Below, one piece after another: positions 48,701 through 60,504 of a stretch of 64,000 nucleotides of DNA; position 1 is the stretch's first letter; every line of letters begins with the position of its first letter. The notes beneath the pieces are model-generated. The model was given only the letters and a program-made list of their open reading frames with translations, did no database searches and was not told where the DNA came from. The translations under genes and the position numbers were made by a program. This DNA comes from Protula sp. h YS-2021 (Eukaryota; Annelida; Polychaeta; Sabellida; Serpulidae), in NCBI GenBank assembly GCA_949752745.1, contig OX457027.1, positions 78,361,214 to 78,425,213 on the forward strand, in the 5' to 3' direction.

Positions 48701-51700
48701 ATTTTCGTATTTTGCCTCTGTTTTTCTGTTGAAAATAGGAAGACAAAATGGAACACAGCCACAGACTTCGTTACTGCTTAAAAAATTTAAAAAAAAAAAC
48801 TGAGGGACCAGTCTCTCATATACTGAGGAGTTAAATCAAACTACTTACTAGAGCGGCCAGTGCACATAAAACAGAGAACAGGATTATATTAGACGCTTTC
48901 ATCGACACCTTTTTAGTTTCTTGCTTTCATAAACAAAAACAAATGTCTCCCATTTGTCTAAACCCATAATTCCCCAATACCCATTTTCCATTTCTTTCAT
49001 TACTGAAATATAAGATTCATTTTTGCAAACACACTCATAATTATTCATTGTCAAAAATTCAGGTTACGTTTTATATCCTAAGTATAGCTATAGCCATGAT
49101 ATATTACCTTGTCTTCATTCCCACAGTACATTCCCATCAGTTAAGATGCACTAGAAAGGCATTCTTCATAAATGTGCAACAGACGACTCACCTCGGTGTG
49201 AATGGGAGGGGGAGGGGCATTCTGGTGTCAAAATGGTGATCATAACACAATATCAGATGACCCACTTTAAAAGTGAAAAATACTTCCAGGTACTGCAAAC
49301 AATGCTAACCGTTACGTAATCATAATGCACCGCAACTGAACACTGACCACTGTCTGAATGGTATGTTACCTAATAGCTGTAGATGATTGACGCGCAAAAA
49401 GAAAAATTACAGGCAATGTAAAAATAGTCATGGAGCCTTAGTTGTGCTGCCAATGTTTTCAAATATGCATGAAGAATGCATGAACATTGGAGAACCTACT
49501 AGAAAACGCTAAAATCCAAAGCACAGTTAATAACTACGCTTAGTAAAAAAAAAAAAAAAAAAACCGACAAAACACGGAAGACAGGAGATTGGGGGAGGGG
49601 GTGGTGGTAACAAGTTTGAAGTCGATCCGCCTTTCCGCTATCGAGATATTTTGCAGGGGGACTTTCTTAATTAACTACATGCGTCAAAAATTGATACGGC
49701 CGTCCTACTGACCCCAGGAATGCCCATATAAAATTTTTAGTCGATTTACTACGAAAGACATTTTTCACACAAGATCTTCTTCAAATTATATGCATATTTT
49801 AGTGACGACGTCGCGTGCTTTTTTCGCTCGTTCTACTCGCGACAAAATTTCACAGAATCTGTCGGACCTACCAAGCAACAAACCCACCAAATTTAAAATT
49901 TCTCCCATGTTCAGCTGCTGAGAAATTAACATTCAAGATTTTAACGTAATGACGTCATACGCCTTTCCTAATTTTGCTACATTCGTTACAAGTTGAAAGA
50001 ACCGTCTGAATAAACAACGAATTCCTATGTAAAGTCGACACGATTTTCGGTTAACGAGATATTTTACACACAAGATCGTATACAAAATATACATATTTTA
50101 CGTAACGACGTCATCTGCTGCAGTCGTTCGCTGTACTCCAGACAAAATTTGACAGAGGCTTTCGGACCTACCAAGAAAATATCCCACCAAGTTTGAACTT
50201 GCTGCAATTTTCAGCGGCTGAGAAATTTTGCACACAAGATTTTTACGTAATGACGTCATACACCCGCTCTAATAATGTAACATACGTCAAAATTTGATGG
50301 AACCTACCCAAAGAATAAACAGATCAAGCCTGAAGTCGATACGACTTTTCGTTCTCAAGATATCGTGCACACAACATTTTGTTCACAACAGACTGACACA
50401 CACATACACACACAACGTACAAACACCATGAGCCGCCTTCACAACTTAAGTCTACACCTGGTCTGAAACCAGGGTTCAAACCCAGTCTTGACAGGGTTTT
50501 AAATGCGCAACTCGAGAAATAGAAGATCACATATGAATGTGGTCTGAACAGAGGCTGTGAAACTCACAATGGTCTGAAATCCAGTCTTAACTGCGGCCTA
50601 GACTGAGTTTGCTCCATATCAGGTCTAGACTTAAGTTGTGAAATCGGTCCTATATGTCTCCCCGTGGTCGAGGAGACACAAATACGTCAAAGAATGTATA
50701 GCACACGGTGAAGAAGGCCCGTTTGACTTACTGATAGGAGAACACCAAATTTTTGAGAATAATACAAATGAGGTGCATATCTGCAATGTCCTTTTTTTTG
50801 GTGTATGTGTTGAATTTCATAACACAGACATACGACCTACAAAGCTCTCAGATCTGAGTTATCTGAAGTGAAATATTTTGGTTACACATCTACATTTAAC
50901 AACAATAACAGGCTCATTTTCTTTTTTTGCTTGTGTGCACATGCAGGTTTCACCACTCTCCCAAATATATCACAATTAGATACTCTCACTCAAGGTAGTC
51001 CGCCAAGCCCTTGACAAAGAAATGGGATCCCCCCCCCCCCCTCCCCACAACCACCACAAAGAAAATAATTCTCGGGGAATCCTTCCTCAGTACTCTTTAG
51101 CAGCTCCAAATTTTAAAAAATAACACGACGTTACACAACGTCAATATATATATATTTTCACCGTGCAAGGTAGCATATGCATAGGATAAATAGTTTCGGA
51201 GAACTCGCGTGGAAAGCAACCAAGTCTTACATTGCAGTTATCTCAAGAGATCACAACTTTTGACAGGTTTCCATTTTGGCAATTTTTAGCCGATTTAGAA
51301 AAATAACACGACGTTGCACAACTTCAATATATATTATCACTGTGCAAAGATAGCATATGTCTAGGATTAACAGTTTTGGAGATCTCGCGTGGAAAGCACC
51401 CAAGTCGCCATTTTGGCAATTTTTGGCCGATTTGAAAAATAACACGATGTTGCACAACTTCAATATATATATATATATTCACTGTGCAAGGTAGCATATG
51501 CCTAGGATAAATAGTTTCGGAGAACTCGCGTGGAAAGCACCCAAGTCTTACATTGCAGTTATCTCAAGAGATCACAATTTTTGACAAGTAGCCATTTTGG
51601 CAATTTTTGGCCTATTTGAAAAATAACACAACGTTGCACAACTTCAGTATATATATTTTCACCATGCAAGGTAGCATATGCCTAGGATAAATAGTTTCGG

Positions 51701-54333
51701 AGAACTCGCGTGGAAAGCAACCAATCCTACATTGCAGTTATCTCAAGAGATCACAACTTTTTACAAGTTGCCATTTTGGCAATTTTTAGCCGATTTAGAA
51801 AAATAACACGACGTTGCACAACTTCAATATATATATTTTCACTGTGCAAAGGTAGCATATGTCTAGGATTAACAGTTTTGGAGATCTCGCGTGGAAAGCA
51901 CCCAAGTCGCCATTTTGGCAATTTTTGGCCGATTTGAAAAATAACACGATGTTGCATAACTTCAATATATATATCTTAACTGCACAAGGTTGCATATAGC
52001 TAGGATAAATAGTTTCGGAGAACTTGCGTGGAAACAAAACAGCATCCAAAGTGTGACACACGGACGGACAGAAAGAAAGACGGCAATCCTATAGACCCCC
52101 TCCCCCCCCCCCCGATCCGCCTCGCCCTGTTGGGGTCTTAAAAATCACAAAATTTAGAAGTAATTTAACAGAACATGCAATAAATAGGCTCAGGAAAAAT
52201 GCCCGGTATGCACAGACCGCGGACTAGATTCTTTTTTCATGTATATGTATACCTATGTGCCGTAAAAGTGCCTGCGGCTTCACAACTTGGCCACACCTTT
52301 CACAAACGGATAGGAAGAATTCGTCTTGAGCAGGACAGACACCGTACAAACCCATATCTGAAAGACATACATATTTTAAGTGTTTAAGTTTAATATGATT
52401 TTATTCCTTTACTACATTATGTTCATTTAAAAAAAAAAATAATGGAAAACTGCAAAAATAAACTGTGCTTTTAACTGCGTACAATTCTAAAAACAATAAC
52501 TAGAACGGTTTTGAATTATAATTCAAGGTCTACATAGTACCCCAAGTTAGTTTAACTTTTTCAACAATGCACATACCTGAATCAGCTTGCTCTGGTATGG
52601 ACAATATCCATGAAAAATTACTTTCAGGATGCGGTATATAGTGGTCAGCGATGAGAAAAATAGTGCGATTTTATAAATGTTCATTTTCCGAATAAAACAA
52701 ATTTTATAATACAATTTAATGGAAAAATATTACATTTTCACACGGAAATGTCGTAAATATTTCAACTTTCCTTTTAAAGTTACTGAGGTTTAGATTTGTT
52801 AGATTTCTATATGGCCGTGTCACCCAGGAATCTTCCGTTACTTTCCTTTTCAAAACGTAAAATACTATGGAAACTGATTACATTTTGTACCACAGGTTTT
52901 AATTAAAAATACTTTGTTGGTTTTCTGAGCTATTAAGCATTGCATGCTTCTTTGCAGTCAGGAGCTGCCGCTCTAAAACCTACCAGTTACATACATTAAA
53001 ACCGGTGCTCATCTAAGACCCGGTAGTAAATGTCTCACACAAACGTGAGATAAATTGTTTTGGTAATAGTTGTGTAGTTACGAGGAAAGGAAAACGAATG
53101 GCTAAAACTGATCCAATGGTAAAATGCACAAAAAATTCCATGTCTGAAAACTCCTTTCATCAACCAAGTATCGCGAAATATGCAATATCTGAGTAGAATG
53201 TTGCTAAATAAGCCTAATCACAATTTAGTTCTTTCAAATAAAATACGCAAGAATTTTGAACTTCCACTGCAAGGGAACCGGGTTAAAAATGAAAGAAAGA
53301 ATACAAGAAACACAGCAAAACAGCTCGGAACATGAAAGAAATTATGAAACTATTTGTGAAAACTTTTTTAAAACAGCAAACGTGTTGTTAAAAAACACGA
53401 TTGCTCTTTTCTCTGCAGAGAAATTTGACATTTAGACGAAATCTCTGTCATTTTTTTTATTTTTTACCGGCTGCATTCAAAACGCAAAATTGTTGCGCTT
53501 TTTTTCGGAACGCCCAAAGTGTGAATTGACTGACTGGCATCCAGCGTGTTATGTGGAGTCGGAATGAAACATTTTGTTTTCACCGATTATAATCTCCTGT
53601 AATCAATTCTGTTTCCTCTTCCTCGTACACTTAAGTATAGAGGCGTTGAAGCACGCTGACGACAAATGCACCGTTCAGGTACCGGTACACGCGTCTGTGA
53701 ATAAAATCAACAACTACAGCCGAAAAAAGATACGTTGATCGAGGGAATGGTTATATCTGGGGTCATCCAAATGCTATGTTGTCGGATAAAATCATTTGAG
53801 ATATTATAAGCAATGCAGGACGTTTTGAGAATAAGTAATGGAGCCACAAGCCCATTAATGGATATATTTTTTATCATTGGGCTCCCATTTAGCGCACGCA
53901 GGCCTCTCCTGTACTAACTGGTACGGTAGAAGTCGGATCGATGACACTTCAATGGACAAACGTTTCCGGCGCCGTAAAATGGTTTTTAAACATTAAAGCA
54001 CACGAAAATATTCACCTTGTTTCCTTAATTTCATACTGCTACTGTCATCTTTTCCTGGTACTTCGTCACAATGGGTGTCAACGTCTGAAAAGAAATTTAT
54101 TCAAAAATAGCAGTTGACAGATACGACATGCTTTCCGGATGTTTACTTCAATAAACTAGAGTATATTTAAATCCATGTAGCTATGGATATGTTTAGTCGA
54201 TATCGATTTACAACAATTAGCACACAGAATGTTTACCACTCTCACCATCTCTTTGACTATCAGCCACCGCACTTAGCCATGTGGACCAGGATTCACCCGA
54301 AAACACAGAGGGACTGTTGTCCAAGGTCGCCAT
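42354..54333 (-). CDS. ATXN7-like: Ataxin-7-like SAGA complex subunit, 11 coding exons, 1308 aa
   Basis: Joining exons 54333-54246, 54084-54016, 52357-52253, 48484-46997, 46801-46722, 46463-46099, 45790-45649, 45338-45214, 44784-43890, 43606-43465 and 42781-42354 gives 3927 nt. All introns are GT-AG and all phases agree. The protein has an N-terminal GESWSTWL motif, a zinc-finger-like block (VCPAQDEFFL, CERCGQVVKPQ, HIEQRHG) at about 53-90, the SCA7 domain (HCGVLNEQGKHCTRSLTCK, SHSLSLRRAVQGR) at about 590-650, and a conserved GARQYGTGCYAFN block near 780. In the family the N-terminal part anchors the histone H2B deubiquitinase module to SAGA and the SCA7 domain contacts nucleosomes. Length exceeds human ataxin-7 (about 890 aa), mainly through exon 4. 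Start: ATG in AAAATGGCG context. Confidence 0.92.
42690..42710 (-). repeat. Pure (CAG)7 encoding polyglutamine in the terminal exon
   Basis: Seven uninterrupted CTG units on the plus strand, read as CAG in the gene. This is at about residue 1191-1197 of the predicted protein. Confidence 0.95.
43465..43606 (-). CDS. ATXN7-like: Ataxin-7-like exon 10
   Basis: 142 nt, EGGPNGVLSQGAGIQLKNM to DNALKLQ. Acceptor GCGCCAG, donor GTAAGT. Confidence 0.8.
43890..44784 (-). CDS. ATXN7-like: Ataxin-7-like exon 9
   Basis: 895 nt of low-complexity Ser/Asn/Thr/Gly-rich sequence with short motifs such as LKRKRSGG. Acceptor GTTTCAG, donor GTGAGT. The phase agrees with both neighbours. Confidence 0.85.
45214..45338 (-). 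CDS. ATXN7-like: Ataxin-7-like exon 8 (GARQYGxGCY block)
   Basis: 125 nt encoding VNGWGARQYGTGCYAFNQCC and DRLRNAFSSLV, a segment conserved in ataxin-7 relatives. Acceptor ATTGCAG, donor GTAAGT. Confidence 0.88.
45649..45790 (-). CDS. ATXN7-like: Ataxin-7-like exon 7
   Basis: 142 nt, acidic: PAVLPLLSHDEPLPLSDNGC and an EDEADDRADD stretch. Acceptor CTTCAG, donor GTAAGC. Confidence 0.8.
46099..46463 (-). CDS. ATXN7-like: Ataxin-7-like exon 6 (second half of SCA7 domain)
   Basis: 365 nt beginning SHSLSLRRAVQGRIKPFDEL after TTTTACAG. It continues as an Ala/Lys/Ser/Thr-rich linker. Donor GTGAGG. Confidence 0.92.
46722..46801 (-). CDS. ATXN7-like: Ataxin-7-like exon 5 (first half of SCA7 domain)
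   Basis: 80 nt. It encodes DRVYDPERHCGVLNE, then GKHCTRSLTCK, with the Cys/His zinc ligands of the SCA7 domain. Donor GTAAGG. Confidence 0.93.
46997..48484 (-). CDS. ATXN7-like: Ataxin-7-like exon 4 (large, 1488 nt)
   Basis: It begins EQRHGQKVSSSPKKSKSHSS after TTGCAG. It is a disordered Ser/Lys/Pro/acidic region with repeated DLPDLP motifs and an SRPPSRPPSRPPSR stretch. It ends FIPCK before GTAAAA. It accounts for most of the extra length of this protein. Confidence 0.9.
49110..50400. repeat. Second copy of the 28-31 kb dispersed repeat
   Basis: 49140-49330 is related to 28345-28535 (AGATGACCCACTTTAAAAGT core). 49480-49640 is related to 30360-30620. 49620-50390 contains about three to four diverged tandem copies of the 290-bp unit (TTTAACGTAATGACGTCATACGCC block). 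Confidence 0.75.
50430..50650. mobile_element. Palindromic MITE, copy 2, with both inverted ends
   Basis: The left end has TTCACAACTTAAGTCTACAC. The right end has GTCTAGACTTAAGTTGTGAA, an inverted match of about 25 bp. The internal blocks match 41748-41940. It is about 220 bp and non-coding. Confidence 0.75.
51100..52065. repeat. Intronic tandem array, units of about 140 and 180 bp, six copies
   Basis: Each unit starts AAATAACACGACGTTGCACA, then ACTTCAATATATAT, GTGCAAGGTAGCATATG, CTAGGATAAATAGTTTCGGA and GAACTCGCGTGGAAAGCA. Starts fall near 51118, 51298, 51437, 51621, 51800 and 51938. Long units carry an extra TTACATTGCAGTTATCTCAA block that short units lack. Confidence 0.88.
52253..52357 (-). 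CDS. ATXN7-like: Ataxin-7-like exon 3 (zinc-finger block)
   Basis: 105 nt between TCTTTCAG and GTATAC. It encodes MGLYGVCPAQDEFFL, then CERCGQVVKPQALLRHI. The last zinc ligand comes from exon 4 (EQRHG). Confidence 0.9.
52358..54015 (-). other. Intron 2 of the ataxin-7-like gene
   Basis: AT-rich, with no exon-like segment or clear repeat noticed. Confidence 0.6.
54016..54084 (-). CDS. ATXN7-like: Ataxin-7-like exon 2
   Basis: 69 nt between TTTTCAG and GTGAAT. It encodes VDTHCDEVPGKDDSSSMKLR and links to the zinc-finger exon in phase 1. Confidence 0.85.
54246..54333 (-). CDS. ATXN7-like: Ataxin-7-like exon 1 (coding part)
   Basis: MATLDNSPSVFSGESWSTWL and nine further residues. It ends AGATG|GTGAGA in phase 1. 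Family N-termini carry a similar G(E/Q)SW..W motif. Confidence 0.85.
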
Positions 54334-57110
54334 TTTTATCTTCTTGTTGTTTTTCTAATCGGCACTTTTCGGGAGTTTCCGAATGTCGTCCATAACAAAA
54401 ACCGCTTCAGTGAACACTGCTTTAAAAAGTAGTCAGTTAACATTTTTGGCATTCCGCGTGGTATCAATAGTTCTGTTTTTTTTCTGTAATAAGAAATATA
54501 TTATGTTACTTCATCATGGAGAAAAGCAAGCACGCAGGACCGAACTTAAATTCAAAACAGGGGAATTTTTCCATTGAGCTTCTATTGCCTTTGTGTCTAA
54601 AAGAACAGTTAGAACTAGAACCTATTTTCGCAAGCGAAATGTTAAACACTTGACAAAAATTAAAACGCAAAAATACTACCTTCAATGAATTATTTCTGGA
54701 ATAATATATTGCAAACAACAAAGTTTGAATACGTCTTACAAGCCGAGTAGTGTTTGGTTTTTATTGGCTTAAGGTTTTATTGACTGATCAAGCATACGCC
54801 GTGTTATTTATTAACGCAGTGAGAGCTCGCACAAACCTGAGCAACTGTGTGTTCTGTAATGTGCATTAAATACCCTGCATTTACTTGCAAAAAATACACT
54901 CTTTTCACATGGCGTTTTAAAAAAGAAAACAAATCGAAGACGAAAATAAAAAGTGACATGCACACGTGCAGATCAAGCTCTCCATAAGTCCCAAGTTTCA
55001 TGGTCCTAGGGCCCATAGTGTCAGAGAAGAAGACACAAAAAAATCGGAAAACTGTAAATAATTAAATTCAAACAGCGAGAGCCTCAAAGCGTGGCCAATG
55101 ATTAGTTTTGTGTAGAGGCTAACCTCAAAATGTCATGAAAGATATCAAGTTCTCTCCCATCCGGTTCATTGCAGAAACTGACACTGACACATGTGAGAAG
55201 AACCATTATGCTTTGTAGCAGACCATTGCAGTAGGAACATTGAGGTAGTCTACAATTCAGATATGATTAGCAAGACTGTGATTTCGAAACCAAATATCAT
55301 TATTTGATATATATGAAATTTCTACTGACTGTAGAACTGATTACGCAAGACAACTCGTGTGCAAATAATTTGTAGCATTCAGGGTTGAATTCAACTTTAT
55401 TCATACGGTCGGCAGTCTGCAGTTTAGTCAAAGCAATGGCGAAGCTGAAGTAGCAGTCAAATTTTCCAAATGATACCTGATGCACCCCGATCCGTTTGTA
55501 GCATTGATGCCCTATACATCAACGCCTCACTTATCAACTGGTAAACATTTAATCGAAAGGAAGTGTGTGATTCCGAACCGTAATTCTGTGGGCAAAACGT
55601 TAAGCTGAACTTTAGAGTAATATTGTGCAAACCAATATCTATAAATATATAAATATGTGTTGATTAACCTAAATGCTTAAATCGGGTGACAAGAAAATCG
55701 GGTGACACCTGATTTCGAGGATAAACATTTCCCACTTAAGATTTTTCTAAAAATGAATCATTCAATAAACCGAAAATGTAATGTTTCTTATTCTATCACA
55801 TTTGTATTTACTTTGTACAGGAAGAAATATGAGAAATAGCGAATTAAAAAATGTTTGTTTATTAAGTGTTAATGCTTGCATACGAATTCTGTGAGTACTC
55901 CCTGCAAATGACATATTTTACCAGATGTAGTGGCGGTATTGACAATTTCAGAGAATAGAAGTAAAGAAATGTGGTTAGGTAATGAAACAAATGGACCGAA
56001 AATGCTTCGATTTGACATTAACTGGTTATGTCATTACTTAGTTAGTACAAGTAACGAAAATGTGAATCACAATGGAATATCACACTTTCCCTCAGCTAAA
56101 TGTTTTTGTTATGTAAGTGAAGTAATTTTTTACAAGGGTAGATGGTGGTATATGCATGGTATTTGAATAATCCATGCAGCCAAAAGTGGTCATGTGACTG
56201 GGTTTGAAAATGAATTGCAATAAAAATTTTTTAAAAAAGTCAGTAGCAGGACAACATACTACTAAATTCTTTAAAAATCTAAAAGAATATTTAAGTGAGG
56301 GTAACTAGAAATCTGGAGCGAATTTAGGGAACAGAGTTTCACTAATGTTGATCCTTGCAAATGGATGGGAAGAGAAACAAGTGGTTCACATTTAGCTGTT
56401 GATGGTCAGCCAGTCAAAGAGAACGAAACAAATTGTCCTTGTTGATACAAGTTGAAAGTATAACATTATTTCATGCAAGTTTTGAACCACTTCTAGCTAA
56501 ATGAGACGAACTTAAATTTTGGATCGTTAAAAGGGATTATCCGTTAGTGAACACCTGTCGTTAGTGAACACTTGTACAAAATGAACGATTTTCTAGTCCC
56601 AAATATTGCCACTGGCTTAACCATAAGTATTTTATTGTGATTTCTCATCAGTGAACACCTCTATACTCTGAAAAGTGAACACTTCCTGGGGCTCCAAATG
56701 GTCAATGTAAGTGCAAATAAACCTCTAATTAGGGAACGCAAGATATTTTACCGGTACATTTTATCAGTATGTTTACACAATTACTGGCCCCTTAACTTGC
56801 TCCATTGCAGTGTAGCCCATATTCGTGGGGGATCAGTTATGTTCGTTGCGGCCTGAGTTATATGCTTATCTCCTCCAAGTACTTCGGGAGAATTGGACAA
56901 AATGATTGAAATAATGGCACAAGGCATGTGTCAAGATATTTACTGCCTCATTTAGTAGGAGTACGAATTCCAGACAGTGAAGCACAACAAGTGGTGTTCC
57001 GGAGGTTTTCTGGTCCATAGAGAAACGAAAAGGTAAGCGTAAGGAACATTATGCCGTTATCTCTAGGTTGGTGATAGTTATTCCGGAACAGTCAATGTAA
57101 ATTTTCAGTA
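54334..57110. other. Upstream flank of the ataxin-7-like gene; no gene seen
   Basis: 5' UTR and promoter are presumably within the first few hundred bp, but no clear TATA or other motif stands out. Near 56530-56720 the word AGTGAACACCT/AGTGAACACTT recurs four to five times, a pattern often seen at ends of pogo-type transposons. No paired ends were found. Confidence 0.45.
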
Positions 57111-57119
57111 AATTGATGT

Positions 57120-60100
57120 CCTACGACAGCAAGCAGAACTTATGTGGAAAACAGACTATAAGTTCTCTAAAAAACAGAGATGTCGGTCGAGGAAAAGAGA
57201 GCTCTTGACACTATGGAGTACACTGTTACCAAATCCGATGGTAAATTTCAAGTCGCTTTACCATGAAGAGAGAATCCGTGCAGTCTACCAAACAATCGCA
57301 GCATGACCGAGTCTCGTTTATTAATCCTAAAATGGAATTTTCGGCACTGCGTACTTTAACACAAGGAGCTACATCGAGAAGGGTCACTCAAAGAAGATGG
57401 AACCTCCTAAAGACATCACAGGGATCTGATTTTTGCCACATCATCCAGTCATAAACCCAAACAAGCCTAGCAGAATCAGAGTTGCTTTTGACTGTGCCGC
57501 CAGATTTAAGGGAACTTCACACGATGACAAATTGCTTCAGGGACCAGACCTGTTAAATAATTTTGTCGGAGTCTTGACGCGTTTTCGCGAGGAACAAATC
57601 GCGGTTGGAGCGGACATAGATTATATACTCCATCAAGTAAAGGTCACAGAGGGCGACTACAGCTTCTTACGTTTCTTGTGGTGGCCTGATAGAGACTTAG
57701 AAAAGCCAGTTGAGGAGCATTGCATGACAGTGCACATATTTGTTGCAGAGGTTGCAGAGGACAATGCGAAGGAGAGGCTGTGCGTTCCATGAAAAGAAAT
57801 TTTTATGTTAATGACAACTTCAAGTCAATCTTTTCAACATCTCGTGCGATCAAGCTGGCAGATGCGTTACGTGGTCTCATGAGTAAAGGTGGATTTCATC
57901 TCACCAAGTGGCTGTATAATGACAGAGCGGTCTTAGCATCAATTCCAGAGCAGGAAAAGGCCCGTCCCTCAAACACCTCGATGACTTGCCTTTCGAAAAG
58001 ACTCTAGGGCTTCAGTGGAACATGGAAAACGATTCTTACCGGTTCAACCTTATCCATAAACCGAAGAAGCACACTACACGACGAAGAGTGCTGTCGCTTA
58101 CGGGCTTGCTGTATGATCCCCTCGAGTTTATAGCTCCCGTAATGCTTGTACCCAAGATGATGCTGCAAGACTGTTGCAGACTAGGTCTGCAGTAGGATGA
58201 GCCTATCCCTTCTGTTGAAGAGCTGAAGTGGCAAGCTAGCAAGCTTTGTGGTTGATAGTTGCTTAAAACGCGATGGACTTAGTGACATGTTCACGTCAGG
58301 AGTCCTCTACTTTGCTGGTGCTTCGGAAAGAGCCTACGGCGCAGTGTCTTATTTGAAGATATATGATGTAAACGGCAAAGTTAAAATTTCTTCCAGCTAA
58401 ATTGCACCGATGAAAAATATTTGTATTTCAAAGCTGGAACTCTCTGCTGCTGTAGTGACTGTGCTTCTGCATCAGCTGTTGACATCTGAGCTTGATCTAA
58501 AAGTCGAAAAGTTCTTTTTCTGGGCAGACTCCATGGCCACATTGCAACTCATTTACAATGAAACCACCCGATTCAAGACCTTTGTTGCTAATCGTTTAGC
58601 AATCATTCAAGAGTTATACATTCCTTCCGAGATTAGTCCTGCTGATGTGGCATCGACAGGAATGCAGCCAATTGATATTCAGAAACTCGAGTTTTGGTTC
58701 AGCGGCACAGATTTCTTGCATGTTCCTGACAACTCGCAACAGCCAGTTCAACCTTCAAGTCTGCCGAGTAAGCTTATTTTAAGCACTGAAGTTAAAGCTG
58801 CTTCCTATTCAACAACCAAGTGTAAAAATGTTATCGACGTTTTACTAAACAGTCACCCATCTTGGTTTAAACTTCAAACAGTAGTAATCTCGCTGCTTTG
58901 CTTTGAAGTGTATTGCTTCAAAAAATATTTGCACCGTGATACAACCTTTCTTACCGGATACACTAGTACTGCAGAGTTTGTCTCAGCCAGGCACGAAATA
59001 CTGCAGTGTATACAAAGACAAGAGTTCCCTAATGAGTTCAAGCAGCTAATCAGGTGTGATCTCAACTGTAGCCTGACTCTGAAATTAAAACAATCTAGTC
59101 GCCTCAAAAACTGAATCCAATCCAAAAGGATGGAATCATAAGAGTAGGAGACAGACTGTCCTACTCCGAACATGACATTTACAAACACCCAGTCGTTCTG
59201 CCTGAGAAGCATTATGTCACAGATCTCATTGTAAGAGAATGCCATTAAGTAAATGGATGCATTGGGTGTCTATCAATGTTAGCCTTTCTTCCGAAATGGA
59301 ATATTAGATATTGCGTCGTAGGCTCACAGTGAAACGTTTTATTGCAAAATGCTTTCAATGTCGACCATACTCTCACAAGCAGTGCAAGCAACATATGGCA
59401 CCACTGCCAATAGAACGCCCCACAAACAATCCTTTAAGTTCATCGGAATCGACTGCTTTGGTCCTTCTTCTGTAAACGTTGGACGGAGCCAGTGTAAGCG
59501 TTATGACTGTCTTTTCTCGCATCTTACAACAAGAGTCATACATATTGGGATAGCACAAGTCTCTATACGAATTCATTTATCGGAGCTCTACAAAGATTCA
59601 TCAGCCGCCCAGGAAAACAGAGAAGACATTTAGTGATAATGCGGCGAGAAGGGACATCGTGGCTGTGTCAATGACTCGAACCAAAGACAGATATACAAAG
59701 AGATGCTTCAGCACAATATTGTCTGGCACTTCAATCCACAGTTTGATAGCCACATGGGTTGAATATGGGAACGGATGGTGAGGTCAGTGAAGATCATACT
59801 GAAGCCTCGAGTCAAGGAGTAGCTATTGAATGATGAATCATTACTTACATTCACTACAGGGGTCAAACGAATTTTGAATGACTTCCAATTACTGAAGTTA
59901 GTGATGTTTCCAGAGATCCTTACGCCAAATCGGCTCCTCCTGAGACGCACCAATTCATGTATGCCGGCTGGTTTGTTCAGTAACGCTGATAATTACTGCA
60001 AGTGCTGATGTAAGCAAGCTGAATATTTAGCTAATGTGTTTTGGCGCAGATGGATCCGTGAATACTTGCCAACGTTGCAGGCAAGATCCAAGTGGTGTAC

Positions 60101-60326
60101 TTTTGAGAGAAACGTGCGCATTGTCCTACTTGTTGATGAAAACAGACCTAGGGTTTCATGGCCATTAGGAATTGTGATCGAGGCTCATTCCGGTAGAGAT
60201 AATCTTATTAGGTCTGTCCGTGTTCGTGTAGGTCAGTCAGCTAAAGTAAGGCCTATCACAAAACTGACCTGTTGGAGCACACGGATTAATGGCTTAAAGT
60301 TGTATTGCGATTGTAAATTTGCTTAA
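57120..60326 (+). pseudogene. BEL/Pao LTR-retrotransposon polyprotein, degenerate
   Basis: Segments appear in pol order. At 57180-57260 is DGKFQVALP followed by a stop where Trp is expected. The RT is at 57433-57790 (HHPVINPNKPSRIRVAFDCA, LLQGPDLLNNFVGVLTRFR, FLRFLWWP) and continues at 57790-58195 (TLGLQWN, RRRVLSLTGLLYDPLEFIAP). RNase H-like and linker parts follow at 58410-59114 (ISKLELSAAV, FFWADSMATL). The integrase is at 59420-59560 (KFIGIDCFGPSSV, KRYDCLFSHL) and 59730-59950 (FNPQFDSHMG). The Pao-type C-terminal domain is at 60036-60300 (FWRRWIREYLPTLQARSKW, WPLGIV). Many stops and shifts are present. I saw no flanking LTRs. Confidence 0.9.
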
Positions 60327-60504
60327 TTTGATTCTTATTTGCATCATTAACACTATGAAGTGAGGTCAAGTTAAAATAAATTCATTTTTTATTTATGTAT
60401 GTACAATGATAAAATGATTTATTTAATTTAATCGATTTTCTTGCTGAAACAAAATGAACTCTTAAATCTCTGAAGTATGTCACTGCATGTACGCGTAATT
60501 AAAT

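Larger units (their letters stand above)
48485..52252 (-). other. Large intron 3 of the ataxin-7-like gene
   Basis: No further coding exon is needed: exon 3 ends in phase 1 and exon 4 resumes as GAA to complete the zinc-finger block. The intron hosts a dispersed repeat (49110-50400), a MITE (50430-50650) and a tandem array (51100-52065). Confidence 0.8.
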
